Shown here one piece after another: positions 6,901-15,203 of a DNA stretch of 16,314 nucleotides. Position numbers and translations under genes: made by a program. The notes beneath the pieces were generated by a model, which was given only the letters and a program-made list of their open reading frames with translations, was not told the DNA's origin and searched no databases. Numbering within the stretch: position 1 is the first letter of the stretch; each line of letters begins with the position of its first letter. The DNA comes from Deltaproteobacteria bacterium (GTDB taxonomy: Bacteria > Myxococcota_A > Polyangia > HGW-17): positions 1-16,314 of the forward strand of contig QKIM01000647.1 of NCBI GenBank assembly GCA_003249585.1, read 5' to 3'.

Positions 6901-7533
6901 ATGAAGACCCTGACGACCCTGATGACCCTCGCCGCCTTTTGGGTGTGCGCCTGCGGCAAATCCAGTGACAAAGGCGCCCCGGAACTGCCCGCCACCACGC
7001 CTTCCACGGCGGGAGTCCAGAGCACACCGATGTCCCCCATGGGGCGAGGCGTGCACCCACCTGCGAAGGTGGCCACCCTGGGGCAGGTGGTCCTTTTGGA
7101 CGTGCAGCCCCTCTTCGGGGGACGGGATCTGTGGATCAACAGCGACGGGAAAGGGGAATGCCGGGTCATCGCCCCGTCGAAGAAGAAGGGGCGACCGGGG
7201 CTGTGGGAACAGCGCTACGCCGTGTCTGTGGACAAGAAGACCCGTGACGCGCTCTTGCGCCTGATCAACGCCCGACGGTTTTTCACCCTGAGGACCCGCC
7301 ATCGCCCCGGTGTTCCCGATGAAGCCCGTCCCGTCATCTTCGTACGGGTGGGGGACACGGGGCGGGCCGTGGGCAAGTGGGCCAACGATGTCCACGAGGA
7401 CTTCGACGCCATCTATAAGGATCTGAAGGGGATCGTCGACAAGGCGCGCGCGGGCAGGCCCATCCACGAGGGGGCCTTTGTCCAGGAGTATGTTCCCAAA
7501 GGCTTCCCCAGGCGCAGCGCCCTTCGGAAATGA
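6901..7533 (+). CDS. Hypothetical lipoprotein
   Basis: A 210-residue predicted lipoprotein, not recognised. The ATG at 6901 follows GAGAGGAG, 21 bases after the glycosyltransferase stop, so it may belong to the same transcript. The signal MKTLTTLMTLAAFWVCAC gives a lipobox VCAC with Cys18. A Ser/Thr/Pro linker of about 40 residues follows. The folded part runs from about 58: strands VVLLDVQPLFGG and LWINSDGKGECRVI, then YAVSVDKKTRDALLRLINA, a Phe-Phe pair, and VIFVRVGDTGRAV followed by a helix with DFDAIYKDLKGIVDKA. The pattern of 'strand, DKKTRDALLRLIN helix, FF.L, strand' is that of a small alpha-beta domain which reports a threshold or binding surface, but no function can be given. The C-terminus is basic. 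Confidence 0.85.
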   Translation: MKTLTTLMTLAAFWVCACGKSSDKGAPELPATTPSTAGVQSTPMSPMGRGVHPPAKVATLGQVVLLDVQPLFGGRDLWINSDGKGECRVIAPSKKKGRPGLWEQRYAVSVDKKTRDALLRLINARRFFTLRTRHRPGVPDEARPVIFVRVGDTGRAVGKWANDVHEDFDAIYKDLKGIVDKARAGRPIHEGAFVQEYVPKGFPRRSALRK

Positions 7534-7699
7534 ACCTGAAGTCGACCGGGCGTTTGCGTCGCCAGGACATTCGCGCTGTCTGCCACGAGGTGTTCAGCGT
7601 GCCATGGACTTCCTTCTCCCGGGTTGGACTGGAATACGGGGGGCATCTGTGGCATAGTGGGCAGGGCGTCGGGGTATGCTGCGCCCAGGAGTTTCTCAG
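7534..7699 (+). other. Intergenic region before the zinc-ribbon membrane gene
   Basis: These 166 bases hold no supported gene and no clear terminator. TTGGAC at 7624-7629 resembles a -35 box, but the nearest -10-like hexamer, CATAGT (7653-7658), is 23 bases away, so I do not call a promoter. Confidence 0.4.
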
Positions 7700-9601
7700 A
7701 TGGACAAGAAATGCGCCAAGTGTGGAAAAATCCTTTTTGGAGATGATCCCAACTGCTGGTACTGCAACGAGCCCGTAGGGGGACCCGGTGGCGGTGGAGA
7801 ATCCAGGGATGCGTTCCAGGGGTTTGCCTCTCCCTCCTTCGTCACCGACGACCACGACGTGACCTGTCCGAGCTGCACAAAATCCACGGACAGCCGCCGC
7901 CCGACCTGCGAGTGGTGCGGCGCCTCCCTGACGGGAGAGGACAGCGCCCCGCCACCTTCGGGGAAGAATCGAAAGCACCAGAAGGCCCAGCCCGCGCCGC
8001 CCCCCGTGGCGCCGCCGCCCGCCGCGCCGCCAACTCCCGAGCCCGCACACGAGGAGCTCCAACGCTCCACACCGAAATCCGTCTCAGGACCTCCTGTCCC
8101 CGCACAGGGGGGAAGCGAGGCCAAGGCGTGGATCACCATCATCGCCATCGCGGCGGTGGCCATCCCCATCTTCCTCTTCGCCCGCCGCAAAGAGGACAGG
8201 TCCCGTCGAGAACGGTCCGCGCAGCACCGCAAACACCGCAAGACGAGCAGCCGGTATCGGCACAGCATGCAGGTGGCCCGCAAGCCCCGGTACGACGACG
8301 CGAAAAAACGCATGGATCAGGCCCGCAAGGACCTGCAGAACTCCCCGGCTCAAAAGGCCCAGGAGCAGGACTTCGCCGACGAGAAGGGCTGCTTCGTGCT
8401 CAAGAAGGCCGGCGCCTGCGAGCGGTGGGCCAAGCGCCACGAAGGTAAGCGCTACACCGACAAGAAGCTCTTCAAGAGGGTGATCGAGGCTCGTGTCGCC
8501 GCCTGCACGAAGAAATACACGGAGAGCTGCAAGGCGCTTTCGCAGTATGTCCGCACCGACGTGAGCTCCATGACGCCGGCCCAAAAGCGCCACTATTACA
8601 CCCTGGCCTGCGAGATGGGCTCGCACCTCTACTCCTGCGACCGTGTCGCCTTCATGGAGCTGCAGGGCAAGGGCGGGCCCGAGGATCTGACGGCGGCCCG
8701 GCGGCACCTCGGCGGGGCCTGCTCCCGGGATGTCTTCTACTGCTGGGACGAGGGCGAGGTCATGGAGGTCGCGGCCTGGCACTCCCTGGGCAAGGGGCAT
8801 CCCATGGCCGCCGAGGATCAGGTGTGGTTCGGGAAGATCTTTGTCAAGCACGCCACTTCCAGTTTCGCGGACGAGGTGACCAAGCTCAAGGCGGCGGCCA
8901 TAACCAAGATGGAGAAGGCCATCCCCCTGGGATACTATCTGCCCCTCAAGCAGCTGGAGGCAAAGACCTGGTATCCCAAGAAACCCAAGGCCGACCGGTA
9001 TGCCCAGGTCAAGGTCCGGCTGGTCAACGACGCCGCCGTGGCCACGCGGGTGGAGCTCACCATGAGCTACGGGCTCAAGAAGGGTGAAGCCCTGAAGGGC
9101 AGGGTCCGCAGCCACCGCGTCTGCTATCCCGTGGACCGCAAGACCCGCCAGTGTACCGTCACGAGCCGGGACGCCAAGGGCGGTATTACCTCGGTCCTGA
9201 CCCTGGATCTGCCCCCCTTCACCTCCCGGGTGGCGCTCTTCGAGCTGGACACCAGCAAGTTCTTCTCCAAGCCCCCCCTCATGGAGAGCTTCGTGCTCAC
9301 CAGGGCGGTCATCTCCTGGCCCCGGGGCAAGAAGGGCCCGCGCCCCGACAAGAAGCAGCTGCTGGCCCTCAAGGGCCCCTACGCGCCCATCAAGGCCATC
9401 TATGCGGCCAGCTGCGAGCACAACAGGAAGAACAGACCCAACGATCTGCTGTGCCGGTTCCTCAAGCAGCCCGGAAAGCACAGCAAGGAGGACCTCTTCG
9501 TGTTCTGCAACGAGCGCAAGACCGGCGAGGCCTTCGTGGACGGCGCCTGCTACCGGCTCAAGGACCGGTTCGGGGTCGACGTGTGGAAGACGAATCAATG
9601 A
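7700..9601 (+). CDS. Zinc-ribbon, single-span membrane protein with Cys-rich Sel1-like region
   Basis: A 633-residue protein of unknown function. The start is the ATG at 7700, eight bases after AGGAG; an upstream ATG at 7676 has no ribosome site. Two zinc ribbons open the protein: C5/C8/C19/C22 and C56/C59/C70/C73. A Pro/Ala-rich linker follows to about 140, then one hydrophobic span, W144 to A161. Directly after the span comes a very basic stretch (RRKEDRSRRERSAQHRKHRK) and a charged helical region. From about 225 to 360 the chain has many paired cysteines spaced like Sel1/Hcp-type repeats (YYTLACEMGSHLYSCDRVA, later ACSRDVFYCWDEG). The C-terminal third looks beta-rich (VKVRLVNDAAVATRVELTM) and has more cysteines. 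The next gene overlaps its stop by four bases (ATGA), so the GNAT protein is probably made from the same transcript. Confidence 0.85.
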   Translation: MDKKCAKCGKILFGDDPNCWYCNEPVGGPGGGGESRDAFQGFASPSFVTDDHDVTCPSCTKSTDSRRPTCEWCGASLTGEDSAPPPSGKNRKHQKAQPAPPPVAPPPAAPPTPEPAHEELQRSTPKSVSGPPVPAQGGSEAKAWITIIAIAAVAIPIFLFARRKEDRSRRERSAQHRKHRKTSSRYRHSMQVARKPRYDDAKKRMDQARKDLQNSPAQKAQEQDFADEKGCFVLKKAGACERWAKRHEGKRYTDKKLFKRVIEARVAACTKKYTESCKALSQYVRTDVSSMTPAQKRHYYTLACEMGSHLYSCDRVAFMELQGKGGPEDLTAARRHLGGACSRDVFYCWDEGEVMEVAAWHSLGKGHPMAAEDQVWFGKIFVKHATSSFADEVTKLKAAAITKMEKAIPLGYYLPLKQLEAKTWYPKKPKADRYAQVKVRLVNDAAVATRVELTMSYGLKKGEALKGRVRSHRVCYPVDRKTRQCTVTSRDAKGGITSVLTLDLPPFTSRVALFELDTSKFFSKPPLMESFVLTRAVISWPRGKKGPRPDKKQLLALKGPYAPIKAIYAASCEHNRKNRPNDLLCRFLKQPGKHSKEDLFVFCNERKTGEAFVDGACYRLKDRFGVDVWKTNQ

Positions 9602-10122
9602 GCGCACGAAGGGCAACCCCGGTGAACACCGGAGATCTGGACACCATAGACATCGAGCCCATGGAATCCGGGCACGTTGCCCGGGCCGTGAAGCTCGTGC
9701 TGGCGGTCTTCGAGGCCGCCGTCGCGCCGGGGCTCTCCCCCGAGGGGATCGAGGAGTTCAAGCGCGTCGTCAACGTCAAGGCCATGAAGGCCCGGCTGGG
9801 CGAGGGCAACGTCATGGTGGTGGCCCGGGAGGGGCGCCGCCTCGTGGGCGTGGTGGAGATCCGTTGTGAGAACCACGTGAGCCTGCTCTTCGTGGCCGAG
9901 ACCCACCAGCGGCGCGGCATCGCCAGGGCGCTGTTCCTGCGGGCCGTGGAGCTCTGCAAGACGCGCCACAAACACATCGAGACCATGACGGTCAACGCCG
10001 CCCTCAACGCCACGGCGGCCTACCGCGCCCTGGGCTTCAAGCCCACCTCTCCCGTGGTGTGCGTCAACGGCATCAGCCATCTGCCCATGGCCTACACCAT
10101 CCCCCGTCACATCGGCACCTGA
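9598..10122 (+). CDS. GNAT family N-acetyltransferase
   Basis: A 174-residue acetyl-CoA-dependent acetyltransferase. The start at 9598 lies in the ATGA overlap with the preceding stop, which marks translational coupling; a longer frame upstream only runs antiparallel in register to the previous gene and is ignored. Motif A, the pyrophosphate-binding loop, is clear: V-A-E-T-H103-Q104-R105-R106-G107-I108-A109 followed by RALFLRAVELC. It is preceded by the strands VMVVAREGRRLVGVVEIR and HVSLLFV. Motif B follows as MTVNAALNATAAYRALGF, with the Asn and Tyr typical of many GNATs. The first 15 residues are a poorly conserved leader. The acceptor (a small molecule, a peptide N-terminus or a lysine) cannot be read from the sequence. 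The coupling hints at a link with the zinc-ribbon membrane protein. Confidence 0.93.
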   Translation: MSARRATPVNTGDLDTIDIEPMESGHVARAVKLVLAVFEAAVAPGLSPEGIEEFKRVVNVKAMKARLGEGNVMVVAREGRRLVGVVEIRCENHVSLLFVAETHQRRGIARALFLRAVELCKTRHKHIETMTVNAALNATAAYRALGFKPTSPVVCVNGISHLPMAYTIPRHIGT

Positions 10123-10163
10123 TCCTCGAGAAATGTTTGAATTGTGTTAGATCAGGAGGGCGC

Positions 10164-10190
10164 TTCAGAAAGCTGTAAACCCGGTATATA
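10164..10190 (+). promoter_or_regulatory. Weak candidate promoter for the beta-helix lipoprotein pair
   Basis: TATATA at 10185-10190 stands out in the 155-base gap between the GNAT stop and the start at 10278. The best -35 in reach is TTCAGA at 10164-10169 (4 of 6), with a short 15-base spacer. The rest of the gap shows no terminator and no gene. Confidence 0.3.
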
Positions 10191-10277
10191 GGAGTGCACT
10201 CTAAAGGGGGGGGTGAACCAGGAGGCCATGTCATCGGGCCCACGAGAATACCGGTCCTGGTTTTCAAGGAGGCGAAA

Positions 10278-13211
10278 ATGAAGGCATCACTGTGGACGGG
10301 CATGTTGTTGACGGCAATCCTGAGCTTCGCCACGACCGCATGCGCCTCGTCAAAAGACGACGACGTGACCAACAACACCAACAAACTTGCCAACCAGGAG
10401 GAGGGACACTGGGTTTACTCGGTCTCTGGCGGGCAGGCCACGCTCCTGTGGGGGGACGGGACGGAGAAGACCCGATCCGTGGTCATGATCCCCGCGAAGC
10501 TCGGAGGCTATCCCGTATCCATCCTGGGCAACGGCGCGGACAACGCGCTGGCCAACAACAAGGTGAGCGCCAACTACCTCCTCCTCCCCACGAGCCTCAA
10601 GACCATCAGCGACCGCGCCATATATGACTTCAACGACACCGCGGGCTGGGTTTTCCCCAAGGAGCTCGAGACCATCGCCGACAGCGCCCTGGTGAGCTGC
10701 CAGGGCGGAACCTTCTATGTCGAGGAGGGTAGCCCGGCCGACACGTATGTGACCGCTGGCGGGAAGACGACCGCCTATCTGACCGACGGCAACTACAATG
10801 CCTTCTCCATGTCGAGCGGCGAAGAAGGCTATGTCCAGCCCAACGGGGTGTATCTCCTGCCCGCCGCCATGCTTGACGGGAGCTACTCCACCGAGGTCTT
10901 CATCTACGCGAACATCGGCTACAAGATCTCCAGCGTGACCGTGGACGGCCAGCCCTACGATTTTCTGGCCGGCGCCCCAAAGCTCAACGAGACCACCATC
11001 CTCTACACCTTCTCCCAGGGGTCGTCTTCGGTCACGGTGACATTCGAGGTGGATCCCGAGGACACGCGCACGGAGAACAACGACAACAACCAGAACAGCT
11101 ACACGGCGCCCGCTGTGCTCGAGGAGGCCGTGGCCGACGGCGCGGAGCTCCCCGAGGACGTGAGCGACTACTGCGGCGTCAACTCCGGGACGACCTCCAA
11201 GTACGAGAATACCATGGGGATCTCCACCGGCGTCTACTACGCGGCGGGTGGAACACTGTACCGGATGGTGTATCACTCTCAAAAGACCGACGCCGTCGAG
11301 TACTACAGCAAGGCCGAGGTGATCAACGGTGTGTATGGCGCCGAGGGGCTGGTCTTCGGCCAGGACTACGACCTGATCCGGCTGTACAACTACTATGAGG
11401 AGATAACCTCCGGACCTGGCGCGGGCGGGATCGTGGCGCTCTACTCCACCTTCCTCTACAAGGAGGTCACCGAGGGTGAACCCGACCTCAATGACTTCGG
11501 CCTCGTGACCGTGGACAACAGCTACGTGAACACCGCCGCGCTCTTCGCCCAGAGGGGGGCCGACATCACCATCACGAACATCACGGCCGACGTCCACACG
11601 GGGAGCCAGGGGCCCTCCGAGGCGGGCAACTTCTTTGGCATGGGGTCGGCCATCCACGTGGACGGTGGCGACGCATCCACGCCGGCGACCAACACCCTCA
11701 ACGAGAACACTGCCTATGTGCGGCTCGTCAATCCCCGGATCCCGGGAACCGTTAATTCCATCTATTCGTTGGCCTCCGGTGTGCTGGAGATAGACGGTGG
11801 CGACGTGTTCTCCTGCTCCAGCGGCGGTCACGGCCCCTATGTCTCCACGGGCGGGCAGATCCTGATCAACACCGGGAGCACGGGCATCGTGGGCGCCGAC
11901 GGATCCTTCAACCGGGATGTGTCCAGTCTGACGGCCACGCAGCGCCCGGCGCGCAACCTGGGCTCCATGACCCGCAACACCGACGACGAGATGGAGGGGA
12001 CCTTCAACACGCATGACGACGACGTGACGGTCATCGTGACAGGCGACGAGGCCGGTACGACCCTGGCGACGGACAGCGGCGGAGGGGTCATCCTGGCCAA
12101 CCAGGTGAGCACCAGGGCCTATGGTCTTCGCAGCGGAGGAGTGTACTCCATCGGCTCCAACGAGAGCTGGGTGTATCTGTACAACAGCACGGTGTGTTCA
12201 TCGCTGGACGCCGGGCTGGTCTCCGCCTCCGGCGGATATATCTATGCGTACAACAGCGATATCTTCGGCGTGATGGGGATCAAGACCCGCTCCGGCGGGA
12301 ACGCCGCAGCTTCGGAGACGGGGATAACCGTGGAGTACAGCCGTGTCTCGGCCTATTACGACGACGTGGACATGAAGGCGGTCTATGACGTCGCCGATCC
12401 CGCGGACTGGGCTGACTCCATGGCTGAGACCGCCATGGACTCCAATCAACTGAACATCTTCCTAGACAAGGCCAATGACCCCAACTTCATCGAGGAGTCG
12501 CTCACCTGGTGGTTCATGGACAAGTCCCTGACCCCCGGCTACTCGGGCGGCAACAAGTTCGCCGTCATCTACATCGAGAACTCCTCGACCCCGGTCTACG
12601 TCAACCGCTCCAGGCTGGTCAACGAGAACTATCAGCAGTACGGCACCCTGGACGCCTCGGCCCTGGCCGAGGGGCAGACCCCGGCGGACAACCTGCTCAT
12701 CTCCGTCGAGGGAGGCGGGAGCGGGAACGTGTTCTTCACCGAGGAGAACAGCATCACCCTGTGGGATCTGACCGGCGTCACCGGGGAGACCTGTGAGCTT
12801 GCCGGAGATTTCTATCTGGGAGTGGAGGCCGTGGCCAGCGACGACCCCAACCTGGGCACCGGCTCCAACACGCTCAACGCCACCTTCACCAGCTCCGAGT
12901 GGACGGGGACCGTCCTGCGCGGCGACAACACCGGCGTGATCAACCTGGTCTTCGACAGTGACTCCGTCTGGTTCGTCACGGCCGACGCCATCGTCTCCGA
13001 TCTGACCCTCGCCGCCCAGAGCTGCATCTCGGCGGCCGGCCCCAGGAGCATCACGGTGGCTGGGACCCTGACCCTGGCCGGTCAGGTGATCACCGAAGAT
13101 ACCACCGTGGGCAACGTGACCTTTGTCCTGGATCCAGAGGCTGTCACGGTCGTCGAGAGCTCGGGGAGCGACCCCGGCGGCGACCCCGGCGGCGAACCCC
13201 CGACACCCTGA
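10278..13211 (+). CDS. Large beta-helix surface lipoprotein with LRR_5-like and InlB-repeat-like N-terminus
   Basis: A 977-residue predicted lipoprotein, probably a surface adhesin or carbohydrate/ligand-binding protein. The ATG at 10278 follows AAGGAGG; the GTG at 10194 has none. The lipobox is TTAC (Cys22), followed by CASSKDDDVTNNTNK, an acidic and Asn/Thr linker. Residues 50-170 resemble BspA-type LRR_5 repeats: VVMIPAKLGGYPVSILGNGA, LPTSLKTISDRAIYDF, FPKELETIADSAL. Residues 180-262 look like a divergent InlB B-repeat: GYKISSVTVDG, then a strand, then SSVTVTFEVDPED. After an Asn-rich spacer, about 400-960 is a right-handed parallel beta-helix, with repeated short strands (ALFAQRGADITITNITADV; GVLEIDGGDVFSCSSGG). 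The end is a Ser/Asp/Gly/Pro tail encoded by a 12-base repeat. No polysaccharide-lyase or protease active site is evident. A paralogue follows 39 bases downstream. Confidence 0.88.
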   Translation: MKASLWTGMLLTAILSFATTACASSKDDDVTNNTNKLANQEEGHWVYSVSGGQATLLWGDGTEKTRSVVMIPAKLGGYPVSILGNGADNALANNKVSANYLLLPTSLKTISDRAIYDFNDTAGWVFPKELETIADSALVSCQGGTFYVEEGSPADTYVTAGGKTTAYLTDGNYNAFSMSSGEEGYVQPNGVYLLPAAMLDGSYSTEVFIYANIGYKISSVTVDGQPYDFLAGAPKLNETTILYTFSQGSSSVTVTFEVDPEDTRTENNDNNQNSYTAPAVLEEAVADGAELPEDVSDYCGVNSGTTSKYENTMGISTGVYYAAGGTLYRMVYHSQKTDAVEYYSKAEVINGVYGAEGLVFGQDYDLIRLYNYYEEITSGPGAGGIVALYSTFLYKEVTEGEPDLNDFGLVTVDNSYVNTAALFAQRGADITITNITADVHTGSQGPSEAGNFFGMGSAIHVDGGDASTPATNTLNENTAYVRLVNPRIPGTVNSIYSLASGVLEIDGGDVFSCSSGGHGPYVSTGGQILINTGSTGIVGADGSFNRDVSSLTATQRPARNLGSMTRNTDDEMEGTFNTHDDDVTVIVTGDEAGTTLATDSGGGVILANQVSTRAYGLRSGGVYSIGSNESWVYLYNSTVCSSLDAGLVSASGGYIYAYNSDIFGVMGIKTRSGGNAAASETGITVEYSRVSAYYDDVDMKAVYDVADPADWADSMAETAMDSNQLNIFLDKANDPNFIEESLTWWFMDKSLTPGYSGGNKFAVIYIENSSTPVYVNRSRLVNENYQQYGTLDASALAEGQTPADNLLISVEGGGSGNVFFTEENSITLWDLTGVTGETCELAGDFYLGVEAVASDDPNLGTGSNTLNATFTSSEWTGTVLRGDNTGVINLVFDSDSVWFVTADAIVSDLTLAAQSCISAAGPRSITVAGTLTLAGQVITEDTTVGNVTFVLDPEAVTVVESSGSDPGGDPGGEPPTP
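13170..13193 (+). repeat. 12-bp tandem repeat, two copies
   Basis: The unit GACCCCGGCGGC occurs twice in a row at the 3' end of the beta-helix gene and encodes a doubled Asp-Pro-Gly-Gly in the C-terminal tail. Two 12-base copies could vary in number by slippage without breaking the frame. Confidence 0.7.
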
Positions 13212-13250
13212 CCCTGCCATACCAACCGTTCACCAAAGAAGGGAACGCTC

Positions 13251-15161
13251 ATGTCTGCACAAACACTTCTTCCCCGGATCCTTCTGGACCGCACCCCCCG
13301 CCTGGCGAGGGCCGTCACCGTGGCGGTCACCGTGCTGATGTTCACCTTCGTCACCGCCTGTGACGACGACGACACCGGCGACACCGGCAACACCAACAAC
13401 GCGACCAACGTCAACAACGTCAACAACGCCAACAATGCAAACAACGTAAACAACATCAGCAACACCACCAACACCGCCGCTCCCGACACCATCATCAGTT
13501 CGGGCGAGACCATGGATCTCTCGGTGACCTGGGTGGGACAGGCCACGAGCTTCTCCGACCGCGGCGACGACTCCTACGCGGTGGGGTACTTCGTCAATGA
13601 CGGCGTGGTGGTGGGGGGATACTCCCTCCTGGCGGAAGAGGACGTCTCCGTCAGTGAGCTGGTATTTGATGTCATGGCCAATGGCCTGGGCTTCGACGCC
13701 CTCATCGCCCATGGCGCCTCCAGCAGGGTCACCGTGACCGGCACCCTGAACGCCATGGACGAGGGTGACGGCAGCGGAGTCTCCGACTTCTCCGGGCTGG
13801 GTTCCATGATCGTCGCCTCCGACTACGCCACGGTCACGGTCGACTCCATGGACATCATCACCAGCGGGTTTGCGCGGGCGGCCTTCATCGCCGACGACCA
13901 CGCCAACATTCTGGTGAAGAAAAGCCAGGTCACGACGTGGGGGGCCAACCCGCTCACCGACGCATACGCCAGCTACGTGAACAGCGCCAACACCTCCATC
14001 ATGATCTCGCCACCGTGGGTGCTGGGAATCCAGGGCGGGGTGCGTGCCGCGAACATGCTCGGCGAGCGCGCCTCGCTGTCGGTGGTGGATTCGGAGATCA
14101 CCTCGGCCAGCTGGGCGGTGCTCTCCACCGACAGCTGCACCTCCCCGCAGATGACCGTGGTGGACTCCGACCTGACGATCCTGCCTGAGGCGTCCGGCGG
14201 GATGAGCTCGGGTCCCTTCTCCTACGGCGCCGCCTACGGGTCAGGCTATGGCACCTACGTGATCGGGAGCGCCAACCAGGACATCTACGGGGCCCACTAC
14301 CAGGGGATGACCTACGCCGCCATCTTCACCGGAGGGACCGCTACCTACCGGTCCTCCACGGGGACTATCGACCTGACCGACGCCAACGGCACCGTCCTGG
14401 ACACCGTCGAGGGCGCGGGGAGACCCACGGTGATCAACAGCGTCTGGGGCTTCATGGCCCACAACACCGCCGAGCTCAATGTGCTGGACAATACGGAGGT
14501 CAACGCCGAGGAGGCCATCTTCCTCCACAAGGCCGGCGCCGCAACCATCCTCTTCGACGCGGCGGTGCTGAGCTCCGGCAGCGGCGTGATCCTCCAGATG
14601 ATCGACAACGACGACACCCTCGTCGGGGGCAGCATGGACGCCTTCAACACCACGTTCAGCGAGGACGCGGGATGGCCGTCGGAGAACGGCAACGTCACCT
14701 CGGGCTCCGGAACGTCCCAGAACAGCGCCAGCGTCACCCTGCGCAACGGGACCTACACGGGGGATCTGTTCAACGGCACGGGCTACTATGGGATCACAGG
14801 CGGGGCCATGACCGTCATCATCGGGGAGAGCGCGACCCTGACCGGGGCCATCTCCCTGACCGAGACCCGCCATGTGGACGAGAACGGGGATCAGAACACC
14901 GCCTTCACCATCGACGAGTATTACTACCTGGGCCATGTGGCCAACCGAGCCTATCGCAACCAGAGCAGCCAGGCCGCTGTGACCGTGGACGACGGCGGCG
15001 TCTGGGAGGTCACCGGCGAGTGTTATCTCACCGCACTCACCCTGGGCGACGGCGAAATCGTCGGCGCCGGCGGGGCCACCGTGGTGCTCACCGTCGACGG
15101 CGTGGAGACCGCCCTGGCCGCGGGGACCTATTCCGGTGAGATCGTCCTGAGCCTGCAGTAG
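13251..15161 (+). CDS. Second beta-helix surface lipoprotein, paralogue of the upstream gene
   Basis: A 636-residue predicted lipoprotein. The ATG at 13251 follows GAAGGGA, 39 bases after the previous stop, so the two are probably one transcript. The signal is long (a 20-residue n-region with several Arg) and ends in VTAC (Cys37). The mature N-terminus is CDDDDTGDTGNTNN, then a linker of about 30 residues made almost only of Asn, Thr, Val and Ala. From about 95 the chain is a parallel beta-helix: ASSRVTVTGTLNAMD, YATVTVDSMDIITSGFARAAF, DHANILVKKSQVTTWG, ASLSVVDSEITSASWAVLS. The C-terminal cap, GGVWEVTGECYLTALTLGDG, matches DSVWFVTADAIVSDLTLAAQ near the end of the upstream protein, which shows common descent. 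It lacks the LRR_5- and InlB-like parts. A role in adhesion or ligand binding is inference; no catalytic motif is seen. Confidence 0.88.
   Translation: MSAQTLLPRILLDRTPRLARAVTVAVTVLMFTFVTACDDDDTGDTGNTNNATNVNNVNNANNANNVNNISNTTNTAAPDTIISSGETMDLSVTWVGQATSFSDRGDDSYAVGYFVNDGVVVGGYSLLAEEDVSVSELVFDVMANGLGFDALIAHGASSRVTVTGTLNAMDEGDGSGVSDFSGLGSMIVASDYATVTVDSMDIITSGFARAAFIADDHANILVKKSQVTTWGANPLTDAYASYVNSANTSIMISPPWVLGIQGGVRAANMLGERASLSVVDSEITSASWAVLSTDSCTSPQMTVVDSDLTILPEASGGMSSGPFSYGAAYGSGYGTYVIGSANQDIYGAHYQGMTYAAIFTGGTATYRSSTGTIDLTDANGTVLDTVEGAGRPTVINSVWGFMAHNTAELNVLDNTEVNAEEAIFLHKAGAATILFDAAVLSSGSGVILQMIDNDDTLVGGSMDAFNTTFSEDAGWPSENGNVTSGSGTSQNSASVTLRNGTYTGDLFNGTGYYGITGGAMTVIIGESATLTGAISLTETRHVDENGDQNTAFTIDEYYYLGHVANRAYRNQSSQAAVTVDDGGVWEVTGECYLTALTLGDGEIVGAGGATVVLTVDGVETALAAGTYSGEIVLSLQ
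13384..13476 (+). repeat. Low-complexity AAC-rich repeat encoding an Asn linker
   Basis: A run of AAC/AAT codons with ACC, GTC and GCC interspersed, roughly in steps of nine bases (Asn-Asn-Val, Asn-Asn-Ala), encodes the Asn-rich linker. The interspersed valine and asparagine codons vary (GTC/GTA, AAC/AAT), so it has drifted and is not a fresh slippage product. Confidence 0.75.
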
Positions 15162-15168
15162 GAGCATC

Positions 15169-15183
15169 GGCAGGGGGCCTGCC
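15169..15183. terminator. Stem-loop between convergent genes, possible terminator
   Basis: GGCAGG-GGG-CCTGCC forms a 6-bp GC-only stem eight bases after the beta-helix stop and 21 bases before the end of the small - strand gene. It could end transcripts from both sides. There is no T-run on the + side, so it may not work as a classical intrinsic terminator. Confidence 0.35.
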
Positions 15184-15203
15184 TGGTAACACCGAGAGAC
15201 GGA

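Noticed and set aside
8084..9616. A 510-codon - strand frame opposite the zinc-ribbon membrane gene.
   Set aside because: Antisense shadow: no ribosome site, no domain, and the + strand frame has Cys motifs and a membrane span.
10350..12014. A 554-codon - strand frame opposite the first beta-helix gene.
   Set aside because: Val/Gly/His-rich shadow translation without recognisable motifs.
13384..13476. The AAC-rich repeat as a possible CRISPR-like or regulatory array.
   Set aside because: It is in frame and encodes an Asn/Thr linker. There are no spacers and no palindromic repeats.
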